NCBI GenBank assembly: GCA_900316685.1
Contig: ONDS01000004.1
Coordinates: 1 to 64,000 of the forward strand
Origin: an uncultured Prevotellaceae bacterium
GTDB taxonomy: Bacteria > Bacteroidota > Bacteroidia > Bacteroidales > Bacteroidaceae
Length of the DNA stretch: 64,000 nt
Direction of reading: 5' to 3'
Shown here piece by piece: positions 26,524 to 36,306 of the stretch (within the stretch, counting starts at the first letter, position 1; every line of letters starts with the position of its first letter). The position numbers were made by a program, and so were the translations under genes. The notes below the pieces were generated by a model, which made no database searches, was not told where the DNA came from, and worked only from the letters and a program-made list of their open reading frames with translations.

Positions 26524-29500
26524 TTAGAATTTAATGTTTACACCGACCATATAGGTGCGCGGGTTCGGATAGAAACCGTTGTCGATACCAGCGGCCCAAC
26601 CGTAGCTGTAACCACCATCGGCACCCATTTCAGGATCCATGCCGGAATAACCGGTAATGGTAAACAGGTTCTGCGCTGCGAAGTAAAGCCTCAACTGCGA
26701 GAACGGACTATTCTTCCAGATATTGGTGAAATCATAGCCAAGTGTAATGTTCTGAATCTTCACATAATCAGCATCCTCGAGCCAAATGTCAGACATGGTC
26801 ATGAAGTTGATGTTCTTCAAGTTGTTGAGCTTCGGCAAGAAGTTGGATGTGCCTTCACCACGCCAAGAACCATACACCAATTTCTGGCTCAGGTTGTCGG
26901 CCATGTTGGAGTCGTTGTTGGTGGAGCGCAGGATCTGCTGTCCAAAAGCACCAGCAGCGGTGATGGAGAAATCAAATCCTTTGTACGACATGTTGATATT
27001 CAGACCGGCAGTCCAATCGGGATGGGGATCACCGATATTGCAACGGTCGGACGAGTCGATGACATTGTCACCATTGGTGTCAACATAGATTAGGTCGCCC
27101 GGCTGCGGGTTGCCACCATGGATATTGTCGGTATAGGTCTGTTTCCATGCATCCACCTGGGCTTGGTTCTGGAACACGCCAGCGGTCTTCATGCCATAGA
27201 AGTAACCAATGGGTTCGCCCTCCTCTGCACGGTAGACCTCTTCTGAGCCTTGGATCAGCACGCTGCCCGGACCGTGGATGATGCCTTCGCCGTTGTTGAT
27301 CTTGGTCACCTCGTTCTTGTTGTAAGCCACATTGAAGTTGATGCCATAGCGGAAATCGCCGACATGATCATTCCAGTTCAGTCCGAGTTCAACACCCGAG
27401 TTCTTCACGTCGCCACCATTGACATAGGGAGCGCCAAGACCATAGACAGCCAGGATAGGAGCCTGGAGCAACCAGTCCTTGGTTTTCTTCACATAGTAGT
27501 CGAAAGCCAGTCCCAGACGACTGTTGAGGAAGCGGGCGTCGATACCGAGGTCGATCTGCTCAGAGGTTTCCCATGTCACGTCAGGATTCTGCAGCACATC
27601 GGCATATCCACCTGTGGTGGGAGCGGTATGGTTGGCCACACCTTGGTTCACTCCATAGAAGTAACCATTGGCAGCAGCGAACGAGAAAGTTGTCAAGTAT
27701 TGGAAGTTGGAAATGCTCTGATTACCATTCTGACCCCAAGAAGCACGCAGTTTCAAGAAGTTGAGCCAACTCTGTGCCGATTCCATGAAACTCTCATTGG
27801 TGACCACCCAACCGATAGAAGCCGAGGGGAAGTAACCCCAACGGTGACCTTTGGCGAAATTGGAGGAGCCATCGGCACGGAGAGTGAACTGTGCCATGTA
27901 ACGCTCATCATAGTTGTAACTGGCACGTCCGAAGAAAGATGCCAAGGACCAGTCGCCAATAGGATAACCATTAAGAGCCACGTCGGCCAATTGCGCATTT
28001 TGTGTATTTCCCACCCAAGCACGTTTCCAGTCATCCTCGAAGAGGTTGTTCTTACCAGATGCTTCCAGATGCTCACCGTAAGAATTCTTCTGGATGGTGT
28101 TACCTATCACCACATTGAGGTTATGCAGACCAAACTGCTTGGTGTAAGACAAAGTGTTCTCCCAAGAGATCTGGGAGCCTACATCCAGACTTTGGCTGGC
28201 GCCATCCTGTGTAGCCACATCTGTACCGTTGGCATGGATACGAGTCATGCTGCGGTAGGAACCAGACCAGTAGCGATAACCGAACTGTGATTTGAAGATC
28301 AGGTCCTTGATGGGTTGGATTTGCAGATAAGCCGACATGAAGAGGTTCCACCCCTTACTGGCGTGCAGACCCAGTCCTTTGGTATCGGCGTTGGCCAACG
28401 GGTTGACAGGTGTCGCGCCGAGGTTATAACCGGCAGCAGCATAATCGGCGTTGGTGAAGTAGTCACCATTGGCATTGTAAGCAGGAATCAAGGGGTTGCC
28501 TATGAGCAGGTCGTGCATGTTGTTCCAATACATATTGCCCGTATCGATACCCTCATTTCCTGTATGGTTGAACGTGAAGTTCTCACCCACTTTGATGATG
28601 TCGAAATCCTTGCCTTTGAGAATGGTATGGTCGGAATTCAGGCGTACGTTGTAACGTTCGTAGTCCGACTGGTTATTTCCACCGAAGATACCTTTCTGGT
28701 TGGTGTAGGAGAAGCCAAGTGCGAAGGTGGAGATATCGTTACCACCGATGACACCGATAGAATGGTTGGTGATGGGAGCGCCTTTGTGATACGACTCTTC
28801 TATCCAGTCGGTTCCATTCCATGTTCCATCCATGATGCTCTGATAGGTATCAGCAGGAAGCATGCTCTTCCAATCCTTGAAATCCTGACCATCGTTGAAA
28901 GCGATAAGGTCTTGTGCATACATGAACTCCTTGGCATTGAGTACATCGGGTTTCTTGGCCAGGTATTGCCAACCTACGTAGCCGTCGTAACTCACTTGGA
29001 TTTTTCCGGCCTTGCCCTGCTTGGTGGTCACGAGAATCACACCGTTGGCGGCACGGGCACCGTAGATGGCTGCCGAGGCGGCGTCCTTCAGCACGTCGAT
29101 GCTCTCGATGTCATTCGGGTTGAGCGAATTGATATCGCCACCAGCCACACCGTCGATCACATATAGAGGAGCGGAGTCGCCCATGGTACCGATACCACGG
29201 ATGTTCACCTTATAGCCCGAACCAGCCTGACCTGACGACTGCACGATCTGTACACCAGGACTCTGGCTCTGCATGGCGGCAAGCGCGTTGGTGGTGTTCA
29301 GTTTGGCGATGTCGTCACCCTTCACCTGGACGGTGGCACCGGTGACGAGTTTTTTCTTCTGCACACCATAACCTACTACCACCACTTCCTCGAGCACGTC
29401 GGCATCCTCGGTCAGGTCGATGGTGAAGTTGGACTGGTTGCCCACCACGACTTCCTGCGTCTTGTAGCCGATGTAGGAGATGACGATGGTAGCACCCGGC

Positions 29501-29739
29501 TGCACATTGAGAGAGAAATTACCGTCCAAGTCGGTAACCGTTCCGTTCGAAGTACCTTTCTCCATGATGGTGGCGCCGATGACGGGGCCTCCAGCATCAC
29601 TCACGGTACCTGTGACTGTCTTTGACTGCTGAACCGCCTCGGGAGCGGCTTCGGACGAGGCATAGGCAGGGGAGGCAGCGAGGCCCACCATGGCACATGC
29701 ACCCATCAGCAGCACCGTTTTTCTGAAATTGAAATTCAT
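26524..29739 (-). CDS. SusC/RagA-family TonB-dependent receptor (left)
   Basis: The 1071-residue outer-membrane transporter has a signal peptide (MNFNFRKTVLLMG), a carboxypeptidase-regulatory-like domain (TGTVSDAGGPVIGATI), the SusC-type EEVVVVGYGVQKKK segment, a plug (PLYVIDGVAGGD, ASAAIYGARAANGVILVTTK) and a 22-strand barrel ending in a terminal Phe. It imports ligands captured by SusD using TonB energy. Its first 120 codons are nearly identical in DNA to those of the right SusC while later parts diverge, which suggests recombination between them. Confidence 0.94.
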   Translation of the reverse strand: MNFNFRKTVLLMGACAMVGLAASPAYASSEAAPEAVQQSKTVTGTVSDAGGPVIGATIMEKGTSNGTVTDLDGNFSLNVQPGATIVISYIGYKTQEVVVGNQSNFTIDLTEDADVLEEVVVVGYGVQKKKLVTGATVQVKGDDIAKLNTTNALAAMQSQSPGVQIVQSSGQAGSGYKVNIRGIGTMGDSAPLYVIDGVAGGDINSLNPNDIESIDVLKDAASAAIYGARAANGVILVTTKQGKAGKIQVSYDGYVGWQYLAKKPDVLNAKEFMYAQDLIAFNDGQDFKDWKSMLPADTYQSIMDGTWNGTDWIEESYHKGAPITNHSIGVIGGNDISTFALGFSYTNQKGIFGGNNQSDYERYNVRLNSDHTILKGKDFDIIKVGENFTFNHTGNEGIDTGNMYWNNMHDLLIGNPLIPAYNANGDYFTNADYAAAGYNLGATPVNPLANADTKGLGLHASKGWNLFMSAYLQIQPIKDLIFKSQFGYRYWSGSYRSMTRIHANGTDVATQDGASQSLDVGSQISWENTLSYTKQFGLHNLNVVIGNTIQKNSYGEHLEASGKNNLFEDDWKRAWVGNTQNAQLADVALNGYPIGDWSLASFFGRASYNYDERYMAQFTLRADGSSNFAKGHRWGYFPSASIGWVVTNESFMESAQSWLNFLKLRASWGQNGNQSISNFQYLTTFSFAAANGYFYGVNQGVANHTAPTTGGYADVLQNPDVTWETSEQIDLGIDARFLNSRLGLAFDYYVKKTKDWLLQAPILAVYGLGAPYVNGGDVKNSGVELGLNWNDHVGDFRYGINFNVAYNKNEVTKINNGEGIIHGPGSVLIQGSEEVYRAEEGEPIGYFYGMKTAGVFQNQAQVDAWKQTYTDNIHGGNPQPGDLIYVDTNGDNVIDSSDRCNIGDPHPDWTAGLNINMSYKGFDFSITAAGAFGQQILRSTNNDSNMADNLSQKLVYGSWRGEGTSNFLPKLNNLKNINFMTMSDIWLEDADYVKIQNITLGYDFTNIWKNSPFSQLRLYFAAQNLFTITGYSGMDPEMGADGGYSYGWAAGIDNGFYPNPRTYMVGVNIKF

Positions 29740-29740
29740 A

Positions 29741-29759
29741 CCTTATATTATATATAAGG
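29741..29759 (-). promoter_or_regulatory. palindrome in the leader of the left susC
   Basis: CCTTATAT-TAT-ATATAAGG is a perfect inverted repeat immediately before the start codon. A close relative stands in the right susC leader at 30304-30320. It could be a protein-binding site or an RNA hairpin that hides the start. Confidence 0.5.
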
Positions 29760-29806
29760 GGGCGAAACCGTTATTACACTTTCTTTTTTCCGATAAGCAT
29801 CATGTT

Positions 29807-29823
29807 TTTAGGTTTGACTTTAT
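29807..29823 (-). promoter_or_regulatory. 17-base element shared by both susC leaders (left copy)
   Basis: In the direction of the left susC this reads ATAAAGTCAAACCTAAA. The same 17 bases occur at 30238-30254 in the direction of the right susC. Between here and the palindrome are 47 bases; on the right the spacing is 49. A -7 box TAATTTTG lies further upstream at 29944-29951, giving a leader near 200 bases. The rest of 29740-30395 has no open frame. Confidence 0.55.
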
Positions 29824-30136
29824 AATAATATAGTATTTAGGTCGCGTATAACATCTTCACTTTTTCATCGCTTTTATCTCTCTCAACATCTTTCGCTTCT
29901 AAGGAATATCGCCCTTGGTTAGGAGCTATTTCATTTCAATTTGCAAAATTAAACCTTTTTTTTGATTTGCCATAATACTATTTTGCCAAATATTGACACT
30001 TTTCTTTCTGTAACATTTATTTTTGAAATAGTATCAGAAATAGCTAAAATAGTATAACACACACCTTGGAATTATTTGTTTTTTGTATCTATTATATACC
30101 TATTTGTATCAAATTGGAACAAATAGGCAAAGAGCA

Positions 30137-30168
30137 TTTGTGAAATAAATAAAAAAGATTTATATTTG
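30137..30168 (+). promoter_or_regulatory. promoter of the right susC
   Basis: TTTG (30137-30140), 20 bases, then TATATTTG (30161-30168), a full match to the Bacteroidetes consensus. Transcription would begin near 30175, about 220 bases before the ancestral ATG at 30396. Confidence 0.65.
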
Positions 30169-30237
30169 CCAACTGAAATGATGTGTTTTTAGCAGTAGAT
30201 TTGTCGTATTTCCAAATAAGATAACAAGATATTAACA

Positions 30238-30254
30238 ATAAAGTCAAACCTAAA
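30238..30254 (+). promoter_or_regulatory. 17-base element shared by both susC leaders (right copy)
   Basis: ATAAAGTCAAACCTAAA, identical to the left copy. It is followed by CCTATCGAAACAAAAAGG, which resembles CTTATCGGAAAAAAG after the left copy, and then by the palindrome, so the leaders are homologous over more than the element. Confidence 0.55.
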
Positions 30255-30303
30255 GCTTCTGCCTATCGAAACAAAAAGGAACAAACGCGAAATCTCATCA
30301 TGT

Positions 30304-30320
30304 CCTTATTATAAATAAGG
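30304..30320 (+). promoter_or_regulatory. palindrome in the leader of the right susC
   Basis: CCTTATT-ATA-AATAAGG, an inverted repeat of the same type as 29741-29759 but 75 bases from the ATG rather than adjacent to it. Confidence 0.5.
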
Positions 30321-30436
30321 TGATGAATCGGGTCGTATTGGCCATATAAATAACCAAAGAGTTTATACTATTTAACCTAAGAAAATACTTAAAGTATGAA
30401 TTTCAATTTCAGAAAAACGGTGCTGCTGATGGGTGC

Positions 30437-33400
30437 ATGTGCCATGGTGGGCCTCGCTGCACAGGTACCGTGAGTGATGCTGGAGGTCCGGTTATCGGCG
30501 CCACCATCATGGAAAAAGGTACTTCGAACGGAACGGTTACCGACTTGGACGGTAACTTCTCTCTCAACGTGCAGCCGGGTGCTACACTTGTGATTTCCTA
30601 CGTCGGTTATAAGACCCAGGAAATCGCCGTGGGCAGCCAGAGCGTGATCAACATCGACCTGACCGAGGATGCCGACGTGCTCGAGGAAGTGGTGGTGGTA
30701 GGTTACGGTGTGCAGAAGAAAAAACTGGTGACCGGTGCCACCGTCCAGGTGAAGGGTGACGACATCGCCAAGCAGAACACCACCAACGCCCTTGGTGCCA
30801 TGGCTTCATCCACTCCCGGTGTGCAGATCACCCAGAATTCCTCGCAGCCCGGTAAGAGCTACAAGGTGTACATCCGTGGTATCGGTACCACAGGTGATTC
30901 GCAGCCTCTGTACGTGATCGACGGTGTGGCCGGTGGCAACCTCGACGGTATCAACCCCGCCGATATCGAGAGCATCGACGTATTGAAGGATGCCGCCTCG
31001 GCAGCCATCTACGGTGCCCGCGCCGCCAACGGTGTGATCCTGGTGACCACCAAGCAAGGCAAGGCCGGCAAGGTGGAGATCACCTACAACGGAGCCATCG
31101 GATGGTCGAACGCCTACAAGCGTCCGCAGCTGCTCAACGCCCAGCAGTTCATGACCATCATGGACGAATATAACTTCAACACCTCTGGTGTCAAGACGGA
31201 CTTCGCAGCCTATGTTCCCCAAGACATCCTCACCAAGGCCAACAGCGGTTGGAGCGGCACCGACTGGTGGGGCAAGTTCAGCAACGACAATGCTGTGCAG
31301 CACAACCACTCCGTGACCTTGACCGGCGGTACCGACCGTTCGAAGTTCGCCATGTCGTACACCTATACCGGCAACGAAGGTATCATGGGTGCTGATATGG
31401 CTTCCTACTATCACCGCCACACCATCCGCATGAACAGCGACCATGTGCTCCTGCGTGCCAAGGACTTCGATGCCATCACCATCGGCGAGAACATCTCCAT
31501 CGGCTACAGCAAGAACCACGACCTGGCAGAGGACGGCATGTACTGGAGCTATATCCACAGCTTGCTGCAGACCACCCCGCTCCTACCGCAGTATGCAGAT
31601 AACGGTGAAGTCTACAATTATCTTGGCTACGGTGCCGGTTGGAACGACTATTGGTTCAGCAACCCCTGGGAGAACCTCACCAAAGGTGGATTCAACTCCG
31701 AGGCCGAGAGCCGCAGCTTCAACGCCAGCGCCACTGCCTTCATGACCATCCAGCCCATCAAGGGTCTGCGCTTCCGCACACAGTTCAACTACAACTGGGG
31801 TTCCGGCGCTTACCGCAACTTCGGTGAGCCTCGTTCTCCCAGCCCCGGTTCAGGTGTCGTGAGTTCCTATTCTTCCAGCCAGAACTCATGGCTGAGCACA
31901 GGTTACTCCATCGAAAACACCCTGACCTACGACTTCCCTCTCTTCGGCGGTCATAAGATTAGCGCGATGGTCGGCCAGAGCTTCCAGAGCAGCGGTTGGA
32001 GCTTCAACCTCAATGGTTCCAACAAGGTGGCTGCCGGCAAACAGCTCGCCACACTGAGAGGATGGGATACCGCTTGGCTTTCCAACTTCAACCTTGAAAG
32101 CGCCACGGATGCCTCTCTCGGCAGCAACCCCAACGACGAGGAATACCTCGCCTCTTGGTTCGGCCGTGTGAACTGGGACTACAATGAGACCTACATGGCC
32201 ACCTTCACCATGCGTTACGACGGTTCGAGTATCTTCACCGACGGCAAGCGCTGGGGTATCTTCCCCTCCATCTCCGCTGGTTGGGTGATGACCAACGAAC
32301 CCTTCATGCAGAGCGTGCGTAGCTGGATGGACTATTTCAAGATCCGCGCTTCTTGGGGACAGAACGGTAACAACCGCATCGCCAAGTACCAATACTTGGC
32401 CACCATCGCCCTCTCTGAGAACGGTGCCCCTGGCTATAAGTTCGCTTCCGACCTGGCCACCTCCGTTGCCGGCACCCCCAACACCGGTGCTTACGCCAAC
32501 ATCGTGCCCAACCCCGACCTGACCTGGGAGACCTCCGAGCAGCTCGACTTCGGTTTCGACGCCCGCTTCCTCGACAGCCGTTTGAACGTGAACTTCGACT
32601 GGTATAAGAAGACCACGAAAGACTGGTTGATCACCGGCCCGATGATCGCCGTCATGGGTACCAACCCCGCCGCCATCAACGGTGGTGACGTGCAGAACAC
32701 CGGTATAGAGCTCGCCGTCAACTGGAACGACCGTATCGGCAGCGACTTCCGCTACAACGTAGGCGTGAACTTCGCCACCAATAAGAACGAGGTGACCCGT
32801 ATCGCCAACGACAACCACTACATCAATGGTAGCGGTGGTATCCTCTCACAAGGTACAGAGTTCTTCTACCGTGCCGAGGAAGGCAAGCCCATCGGCTACT
32901 TCTATGGCATGTCTTACAGCGGTGTCTGGCAGAACCAGGCGGAGATCGATGCCGCCCGTGCCGCAGGCAAGGCCGTGCTCGACAATGCCCAGCCAGGCGA
33001 CCTTATCTGGGACGACTGGAATGGCGACGGTGTGATCACCCACGCTGAAGGCAACAACTGCGACCGTCATGAGATTGGTAACCCCAACCCCGACATCACC
33101 CTGGGTATCAACCTCGGTCTGGAGTGGAAAGGCCTGGACTTCTCGGTGAGCGGTTCCGGTGCTTTCGGCATGCAGATCATGCGTTCGTACCGTTCGTTCG
33201 GCGACTCCTGGTGGCACAACTACGACACCACCATCCTGAATCGTTGGCATGGCGAGGGTACCTCCAACAGCCAGCCGCGTATCTCGGGTACCGGTCACCA
33301 GAACACCATCTGGGTGTCCGAGCGTTACATGGAGGATGCCGACTACTTCAAGATCAGGACCATCACGCTGGGTTACGACTTCAAGCATCTCTGGAAGTCT

Positions 33401-33583
33401 TGTCCGTTCCAGCAGCTCCGCTTCTATGTGCAGGCTCAGAACCTCTATACCTTCACCGGTTACACAGGTCTCGATCCCGAGGTGGGTTCGTCTGGTGGCG
33501 CCGAGGGTTGGGCTTCCGGTATCGACCTGGGTCTTTACCCACCGTCGCGTACTTTCTTAGTGGGTGCTAGTATTAAATTCTAA
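30437..33583 (+). CDS. SusC/RagA-family TonB-dependent receptor (right), signal peptide out of frame
   Basis: From TGTVSDAGG onward this is a complete SusC: regulatory-like domain, EEVVVVGYGVQKKK, plug (SQPLYVIDGVAGG), long barrel and terminal Phe. The ancestral start is at 30396, where MNFNFRKTVLLMGACAMVG is encoded exactly as in the left SusC. Just after GLAA, 61 bases present in the left gene are missing, so the frame meets a TGA at 30471. The open frame given here starts at an unrelated ATG and lacks a signal peptide, so the product could not be exported unless the deletion is an assembly error. SusD follows after 14 bases. Confidence 0.85.
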   Translation: MCHGGPRCTGTVSDAGGPVIGATIMEKGTSNGTVTDLDGNFSLNVQPGATLVISYVGYKTQEIAVGSQSVINIDLTEDADVLEEVVVVGYGVQKKKLVTGATVQVKGDDIAKQNTTNALGAMASSTPGVQITQNSSQPGKSYKVYIRGIGTTGDSQPLYVIDGVAGGNLDGINPADIESIDVLKDAASAAIYGARAANGVILVTTKQGKAGKVEITYNGAIGWSNAYKRPQLLNAQQFMTIMDEYNFNTSGVKTDFAAYVPQDILTKANSGWSGTDWWGKFSNDNAVQHNHSVTLTGGTDRSKFAMSYTYTGNEGIMGADMASYYHRHTIRMNSDHVLLRAKDFDAITIGENISIGYSKNHDLAEDGMYWSYIHSLLQTTPLLPQYADNGEVYNYLGYGAGWNDYWFSNPWENLTKGGFNSEAESRSFNASATAFMTIQPIKGLRFRTQFNYNWGSGAYRNFGEPRSPSPGSGVVSSYSSSQNSWLSTGYSIENTLTYDFPLFGGHKISAMVGQSFQSSGWSFNLNGSNKVAAGKQLATLRGWDTAWLSNFNLESATDASLGSNPNDEEYLASWFGRVNWDYNETYMATFTMRYDGSSIFTDGKRWGIFPSISAGWVMTNEPFMQSVRSWMDYFKIRASWGQNGNNRIAKYQYLATIALSENGAPGYKFASDLATSVAGTPNTGAYANIVPNPDLTWETSEQLDFGFDARFLDSRLNVNFDWYKKTTKDWLITGPMIAVMGTNPAAINGGDVQNTGIELAVNWNDRIGSDFRYNVGVNFATNKNEVTRIANDNHYINGSGGILSQGTEFFYRAEEGKPIGYFYGMSYSGVWQNQAEIDAARAAGKAVLDNAQPGDLIWDDWNGDGVITHAEGNNCDRHEIGNPNPDITLGINLGLEWKGLDFSVSGSGAFGMQIMRSYRSFGDSWWHNYDTTILNRWHGEGTSNSQPRISGTGHQNTIWVSERYMEDADYFKIRTITLGYDFKHLWKSCPFQQLRFYVQAQNLYTFTGYTGLDPEVGSSGGAEGWASGIDLGLYPPSRTFLVGASIKF

Positions 33584-33597
33584 TCCGACAACAAGTT

Positions 33598-35481
33598 ATG
33601 AAGAAATATATATTATCAGCGTTGGCTGTATTGTCAGCGACTTTGTTTACAGCTTGTAACGACATGCTGGACACCGACCCGCGTCCTACACAGTTGACCG
33701 CTGCCACCTTCCCCGGTAAGGCGGCAGACGTGGAGGCCGAGCTGGCAGGTATCTACAGCATCATGAACACAATGGGCGGCGGCGATGCCGACAACCAGAA
33801 CCCGTTCTACTGGTGGGAGGTGATGTCCGACAACTGCTACGGCAGTGGCGGTTTGCAGGACAACAAGGTGAAGTCTCTCCATCACCTCGTCCAGATGAAC
33901 AGCAACCAATATGAAGCTCCCTTCATCCTTCTCTATGGCGGTATCTCCCGTTGCAACAGCTTAATCGAGACCATCGACAATGTGCCTTGGACAGCAGCCG
34001 AGAAAGCCACTCGCGACCAATACCTCGGCGAGGGCTACTTCATGCGCGGTCTCTATTACCTTTGGCTCAGCCAGTTGTTTGGCGATGTGCCTCTGATCAC
34101 CTCCACCACCATCACCGACGAGATGCAGCAGCAGGTGAGCGCCGAGGAGAAAATCTATCCGCAGATCCTCTCCGACTTCACCTCCGGCAAGAACCTCATG
34201 GGTACGACCAAGGGAAGAGGCGACGGCCATGCCAACAAGTTCGTGGCTGAGGCGTTCCTCGCACGTGCCTATATGTTCTGGGCAGGATTCTACAAGAACG
34301 TTTCCGAACTCGCCACCGGCGATGCCACCATCGACCTGGTCGAGCAGGAAGGCTGCCCCGGCGGTTCCATCTCGAAGGCCGATGTGGTCAATGGCCTGAA
34401 CGACATCATCAACAATGGCGGTTACAAGCTCTGCAAGGACTTCCGCTCTCTTTGGCAGTACTCCAACAGTCTGCTTTGGGATGAGGCACACGATGGCAAG
34501 GGCCACGCCTATGCTTTCATCGCCGACATGCCCCGTGAGCTGTGCTTCGACCAGCCCGGCATGGGCAACGGCAACACCGAGGAGCTCTTCCAGATCCAGT
34601 TCATGAACGCCTCGAAATGGGCTATTAACGGCACCTATAACACCGCACGTATGTACTCCAACTACATCTCCGTGTTCTGGGGTCTCCGCGTCAACGGCAA
34701 CAACGGCAACCGCGACTACACCTATCCGTTCACACAGGGTTGGGGACAGGGTTCTCCCTCGTGCAACATCTGGGACGACTGGACAACAGCCGAGCAAAAA
34801 GGCGGTTACAGTGATATCCGCAAGCTCGGTTCGTTGATCGACTGCGAAAACGAGCTGACGGAATACACCTATGTGAAGGACGACTGCGAAGAGTCGGGCT
34901 ATGCCGTGAAGAAATACAACGCCATCACACTGGATGCTTGCGCCACACACGACGATCCTTGGTGGACCATGACCAATGGTTATACCAGCAGTTCCCTTGA
35001 CAACAAGATGCAGGGCGACCACTTCGAGGACTTCTATCTGATGCGTTATGCCGACGTGCTGCTGATGGCTACCGAGCTTACCGGCAACGCTTCCTACATG
35101 AACCAGGTGCAGGCTCGTGCCGGTGTGCCCCAGACAGCTTACTCCTTGCAGGCCGTACAGAACGAGCGCCGCTGGGAGTTCGCCTTCGAGGGACTTCGCT
35201 TCAACGATATGCGCCGCTGGACGGGCGACGAGCCCAACGAAAGCTCCTACGCTCCGAAGGCCCTTCAGGCACAGAGCGGCAAGATGATTGTTTGTTTGGG
35301 TGACAAGGCCAATAAACGTAAGATGGAGCACATGACCTGCTCGTGGACCAAGCGTTACATCGACACCAACGGCTTCCTGGCCAAACCGCAGAGCCAGATC
35401 AATTTGATGAATGGCAATCTACAGCAGAACCCCGGATGGGATGGCACGAATACTGAGACCCAATACAAGACACTTTACTAA
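33598..35481 (+). CDS. SusD/RagB-family outer-membrane lipoprotein (right)
   Basis: The 627-residue lipoprotein (lipobox FTAC, Cys20) has the SusD fold signature GGISRCNSLIETIDNVP, YFMRGLYYLWLSQLFGDVPLI, the C-terminal YLMRYADVLLMATEL and NERRWEFAFEGLRFNDMRRW. It is only moderately similar to the left SusD and longer by about 50 residues, so the two systems probably bind different ligands. It forms an operon with the right SusC upstream and two lipoprotein genes downstream. Confidence 0.92.
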   Translation: MKKYILSALAVLSATLFTACNDMLDTDPRPTQLTAATFPGKAADVEAELAGIYSIMNTMGGGDADNQNPFYWWEVMSDNCYGSGGLQDNKVKSLHHLVQMNSNQYEAPFILLYGGISRCNSLIETIDNVPWTAAEKATRDQYLGEGYFMRGLYYLWLSQLFGDVPLITSTTITDEMQQQVSAEEKIYPQILSDFTSGKNLMGTTKGRGDGHANKFVAEAFLARAYMFWAGFYKNVSELATGDATIDLVEQEGCPGGSISKADVVNGLNDIINNGGYKLCKDFRSLWQYSNSLLWDEAHDGKGHAYAFIADMPRELCFDQPGMGNGNTEELFQIQFMNASKWAINGTYNTARMYSNYISVFWGLRVNGNNGNRDYTYPFTQGWGQGSPSCNIWDDWTTAEQKGGYSDIRKLGSLIDCENELTEYTYVKDDCEESGYAVKKYNAITLDACATHDDPWWTMTNGYTSSSLDNKMQGDHFEDFYLMRYADVLLMATELTGNASYMNQVQARAGVPQTAYSLQAVQNERRWEFAFEGLRFNDMRRWTGDEPNESSYAPKALQAQSGKMIVCLGDKANKRKMEHMTCSWTKRYIDTNGFLAKPQSQINLMNGNLQQNPGWDGTNTETQYKTLY

Positions 35482-35503
35482 TGTTTTTAATCAAGTAATC
35501 AAT

Positions 35504-36268
35504 ATGAAAAAGATATTTTTGCTTTTTGCAGCTGTATGTGCATTTGTAGCTTGCGATCCTGTTCACGAGGATATCAGCAATGGCAATCACATCACAGCCG
35601 ATGAATTGATAGCGAAGTCCAGCGTCACTGTTGACAAGTCTGCTGATGGCAAGAATGGTAACATTGTTACCTGTTCGACCTCGGCCCCGGTTACCGCAAA
35701 GTGGAATATTGGTGGCAAGGAAATGGTTGGTAACTTCGCTTCGAAGAAGATGAGGACTGGTGATTGGACTGTTACCCTTATTGGTCTTTGCGCTGATGGT
35801 ACTGAGGTTACGGCTGATTTCCCCATCAACTGTGAGGTTGAGACAGATCCGATTAAGAAAGTCTGGATTTATGGTGAAGATCCTGTAAGGGAACCTGCAT
35901 TCTGGCTCGATTGCACTAACGATGGTAACGAAGGACGTTTCAGTGATAATGAAGGAAGACATCTGCCCTATCTGAAAGGCGACGTCTATTTCGGCCTCAA
36001 GACCCTCGTCTTTGAAATCGTAGATAGTGAAGAAGGTTCGTTTCGCTGGGGACCAGGCGATGGCCTTACGGCTCGCATCATGAACGGTTGGTGGTCCAAC
36101 GTTTATTATGACGATATGCCTATTACCCTCCCCTATTGGGAACTTCCTCTCACCGAAACGATTGCTAAGGAGTGTGCTGCCACAGATGATGGCGGTGAAG
36201 GTCGTGACCTTTCCATCTTGATGACGCACGGCAAAATTAAAATCAAGTCTGTTTACTATGAGATATAA
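35504..36268 (+). CDS. SusE/F-like lipoprotein (right)
   Basis: A 254-residue lipoprotein starts MKKIFLLFAAVCAFVAC (lipobox FVAC, Cys17). The N-terminal PKD-like part (APVTAKWNIGGKEMVGNF) resembles other proteins found third in SusCD operons; the rest holds aromatic-rich strands (RWGPGDGLTARIMNGWW). A longer frame from 35411 would overlap the SusD gene and lacks a signal peptide at its start, so ATG 35504 is preferred. It is the counterpart of the broken lipoprotein on the left arm but has only one C-terminal domain. It probably binds ligand at the cell surface. Confidence 0.7.
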   Translation: MKKIFLLFAAVCAFVACDPVHEDISNGNHITADELIAKSSVTVDKSADGKNGNIVTCSTSAPVTAKWNIGGKEMVGNFASKKMRTGDWTVTLIGLCADGTEVTADFPINCEVETDPIKKVWIYGEDPVREPAFWLDCTNDGNEGRFSDNEGRHLPYLKGDVYFGLKTLVFEIVDSEEGSFRWGPGDGLTARIMNGWWSNVYYDDMPITLPYWELPLTETIAKECAATDDGGEGRDLSILMTHGKIKIKSVYYEI

Positions 36269-36306
36269 TCATTTCTTATATGTATAATTTTAACAAATCC
36301 GTTATA

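Noticed and set aside
33961-35331. 456-residue frame opposite the right SusD
   Set aside because: Shadow of the SusD gene caused by codon bias.
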